This document shows, piece after piece, positions 63,201-64,000 of a stretch of DNA of 64,000 bases; the first letter of the stretch is position 1; each line of letters starts with the position of its first letter. The DNA comes from Pseudomonas sp. B21-015 (lineage in GTDB: Bacteria; Pseudomonadota; Gammaproteobacteria; Pseudomonadales; Pseudomonadaceae). The stretch is taken from positions 5,146,001 through 5,210,000 of the forward strand of contig NZ_CP087196.1 of NCBI RefSeq assembly GCF_024749285.1, read 5' to 3'. The position numbers and the translations under genes are program-made. The notes under the pieces are model-generated. The model made no database searches. It was given only the letters and a program-made list of their open reading frames with translations, and was not told the origin of the DNA.

Positions 63201-64000
63201 TTAAAGCTCGGCATCGGCGGTGGCGTGGATGTAATAAGTCTGAGTAACCAACCCGATATCGGAGTTATCTACCCAGGTGCCGCGAGTCGACACCCCAAGA
63301 GGTCGAGCATTAGCCGATGAAACTTCATCGCTCCCCGAACGCCATTGCCCAGCGACCCCCTTCGAAGTAGTGGTAAATAAACTGAGACTTGGAATAGCTC
63401 TCTTCTCAACCTTGAAGGTCCACTGAGCCAAGGGCTGTGAGGCAAAGCCCGTTTGCCCCTGTTTCACTGTGGATAACAGTGCACCGTAGGGACCTGTCAT
63501 GCTTCCAGGCGGCAGATCCTGGCTATAGGTTTTTTCGTAATAACGCTGGCACAACATCAACTCATCGCCAGGGCTACGGAGTTCGAACGGCGTCGACACC
63601 CGCCCCTCTTCCAACTGGATCTGTGCCAGGTCTATCACCTGCAAAACATTCAAAGGCAGGTCGAAGGAGAGCCGCAGAAAGTCATTGCCGCTACTTCCCA
63701 ACGTTTTGCCTGCCAGGGACGGTATTTGAATCGTCGCGCTGTATCGGGTCCAGGAAGTTTTGAGTTGAAAGCTGCCAACCGGCGTCACGGTATCCACACT
63801 ACCGCCCGCTCCGAAATACTGCGCGACAGTCACATTGATCTGACGCGCCGTGTCGGCCTTGGCCCAGAACGTCAGCGTCGCGGTTTTCCCCGCCAAGGTC
63901 CTGACCGACTCGATAGCCTGGGAAATTTTATGCACGCTGGCGCCAACGCCCGCGGTGATTTGTTGCCAACGCAAAAAGTAACGGGGCTCATTGGGTACGT
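63201..64000 (-). CDS. Tail-fibre protein, C-terminal part (truncated by the window edge)
   Basis: Frame open to the window end. The carbohydrate-binding-module-like stretch (TATLTFWAKADTARQINVTVAQYFGAGGSVDTVTPVGSFQLKTSW...LAQIQLEEGRVSTPFELRSPGDELMLCQRYYEK) is seen in phage and R-type tailocin fibre tips, which bind the receptor. The C-terminal ~100 residues form a further unknown domain. It is the upstream partner of the assembly chaperone. N-terminal shaft lies outside the window. Confidence 0.85.
   Translation of the reverse strand, partial: VPNEPRYFLRWQQITAGVGASVHKISQAIESVRTLAGKTATLTFWAKADTARQINVTVAQYFGAGGSVDTVTPVGSFQLKTSWTRYSATIQIPSLAGKTLGSSGNDFLRLSFDLPLNVLQVIDLAQIQLEEGRVSTPFELRSPGDELMLCQRYYEKTYSQDLPPGSMTGPYGALLSTVKQGQTGFASQPLAQWTFKVEKRAIPSLSLFTTTSKGVAGQWRSGSDEVSSANARPLGVSTRGTWVDNSDIGLVTQTYYIHATADAEL

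Overview
The window is a chromosomal segment of a fluorescent-group Pseudomonas. This rests on protein-level resemblance to P. aeruginosa/P. putida housekeeping genes, a high G+C content, numerous REP-like palindromes with a CGCGAGCAGGCTCGC-type core between genes, and gene order that largely matches, from memory, three blocks of the P. aeruginosa PAO1 chromosome.

Layout. Positions 1-16.1 kb: an OmpA-type lipoprotein (cut by the window edge), an EstB-like serine hydrolase, a large exported clan GH-A glycosidase, dinG, a CopD-like membrane protein, a collagen-like secreted protein coupled to a DUF1145 protein, two tandem OmpA lipoproteins, two small SEC-C zinc-motif proteins, a LEA2 lipoprotein, an isochorismatase-like hydrolase, a glutathione S-transferase pseudogene and a QuiP-like acylase. 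Positions 16.5-20.7 kb: a five-gene basic amino-acid ABC importer operon of the aotJQMOP type, with an M14/AotO-like gene inside it. Positions 20.8-31.2 kb: dcd, a cold-shock gene, a MORN-repeat protein, a DUF481 porin-like protein, an alkyltransferase-like protein, ampG, proS, a lipoprotein and dinB. Two tandem initiator tRNA genes follow, each with its own promoter and terminator, then the mprF-virJ pair for lipid aminoacylation.

Positions 36.2-46.3 kb are the accessory island, placed between virJ and kup, which as I recall lie only about one gene apart in PAO1. On its left edge is a RelE/ParE-like toxin-antitoxin pair whose toxin is cut off by a REP element. It then carries a complete type I restriction-modification operon in the unusual order hsdR - X - Y - Z - hsdM - hsdS. 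X is a helix-turn-helix protein (frameshifted here), Y a Pol-beta-fold nucleotidyltransferase and Z a PP2C-type phosphatase. X has its own promoter-like sequence overlapping a strong palindrome. hsdS carries a run of nine C between its two recognition domains. A change of one base in either direction gives a stop within five codons and leaves a half-length HsdS, the signature of a phase-variable specificity switch. The right edge holds a strongly folded leader in front of a DUF3077 gene and the 3' remnant of an IS110-family transposase.

Positions 46.3-61.6 kb return to core genome: kup, rimO, a GNAT acetyltransferase, a degenerate-motif pseudouridine synthase, a DUF1456 gene, an SDR remnant, trmO, divergent fpr/finR, dgkA, erdR, a DTW-domain gene, a PA3611-like exported protein, a ribbon-helix-helix protein, a LOG-family gene, recX, recA and pncC/cinA. 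The last 2.3 kb (minus strand) is the lysis and tail-fibre end of a prophage or R-type tailocin next to cinA, with Rz/Rz1 spanins, a GH19 endolysin, a tail-fibre assembly chaperone and the end of a tail-fibre gene.

Regulatory theme: dinG, dinB and recA each have a CTG-N10-CAG LexA-type site just upstream, so DNA-damage control recurs through the window and probably extends to the adjacent phage-tail cluster.
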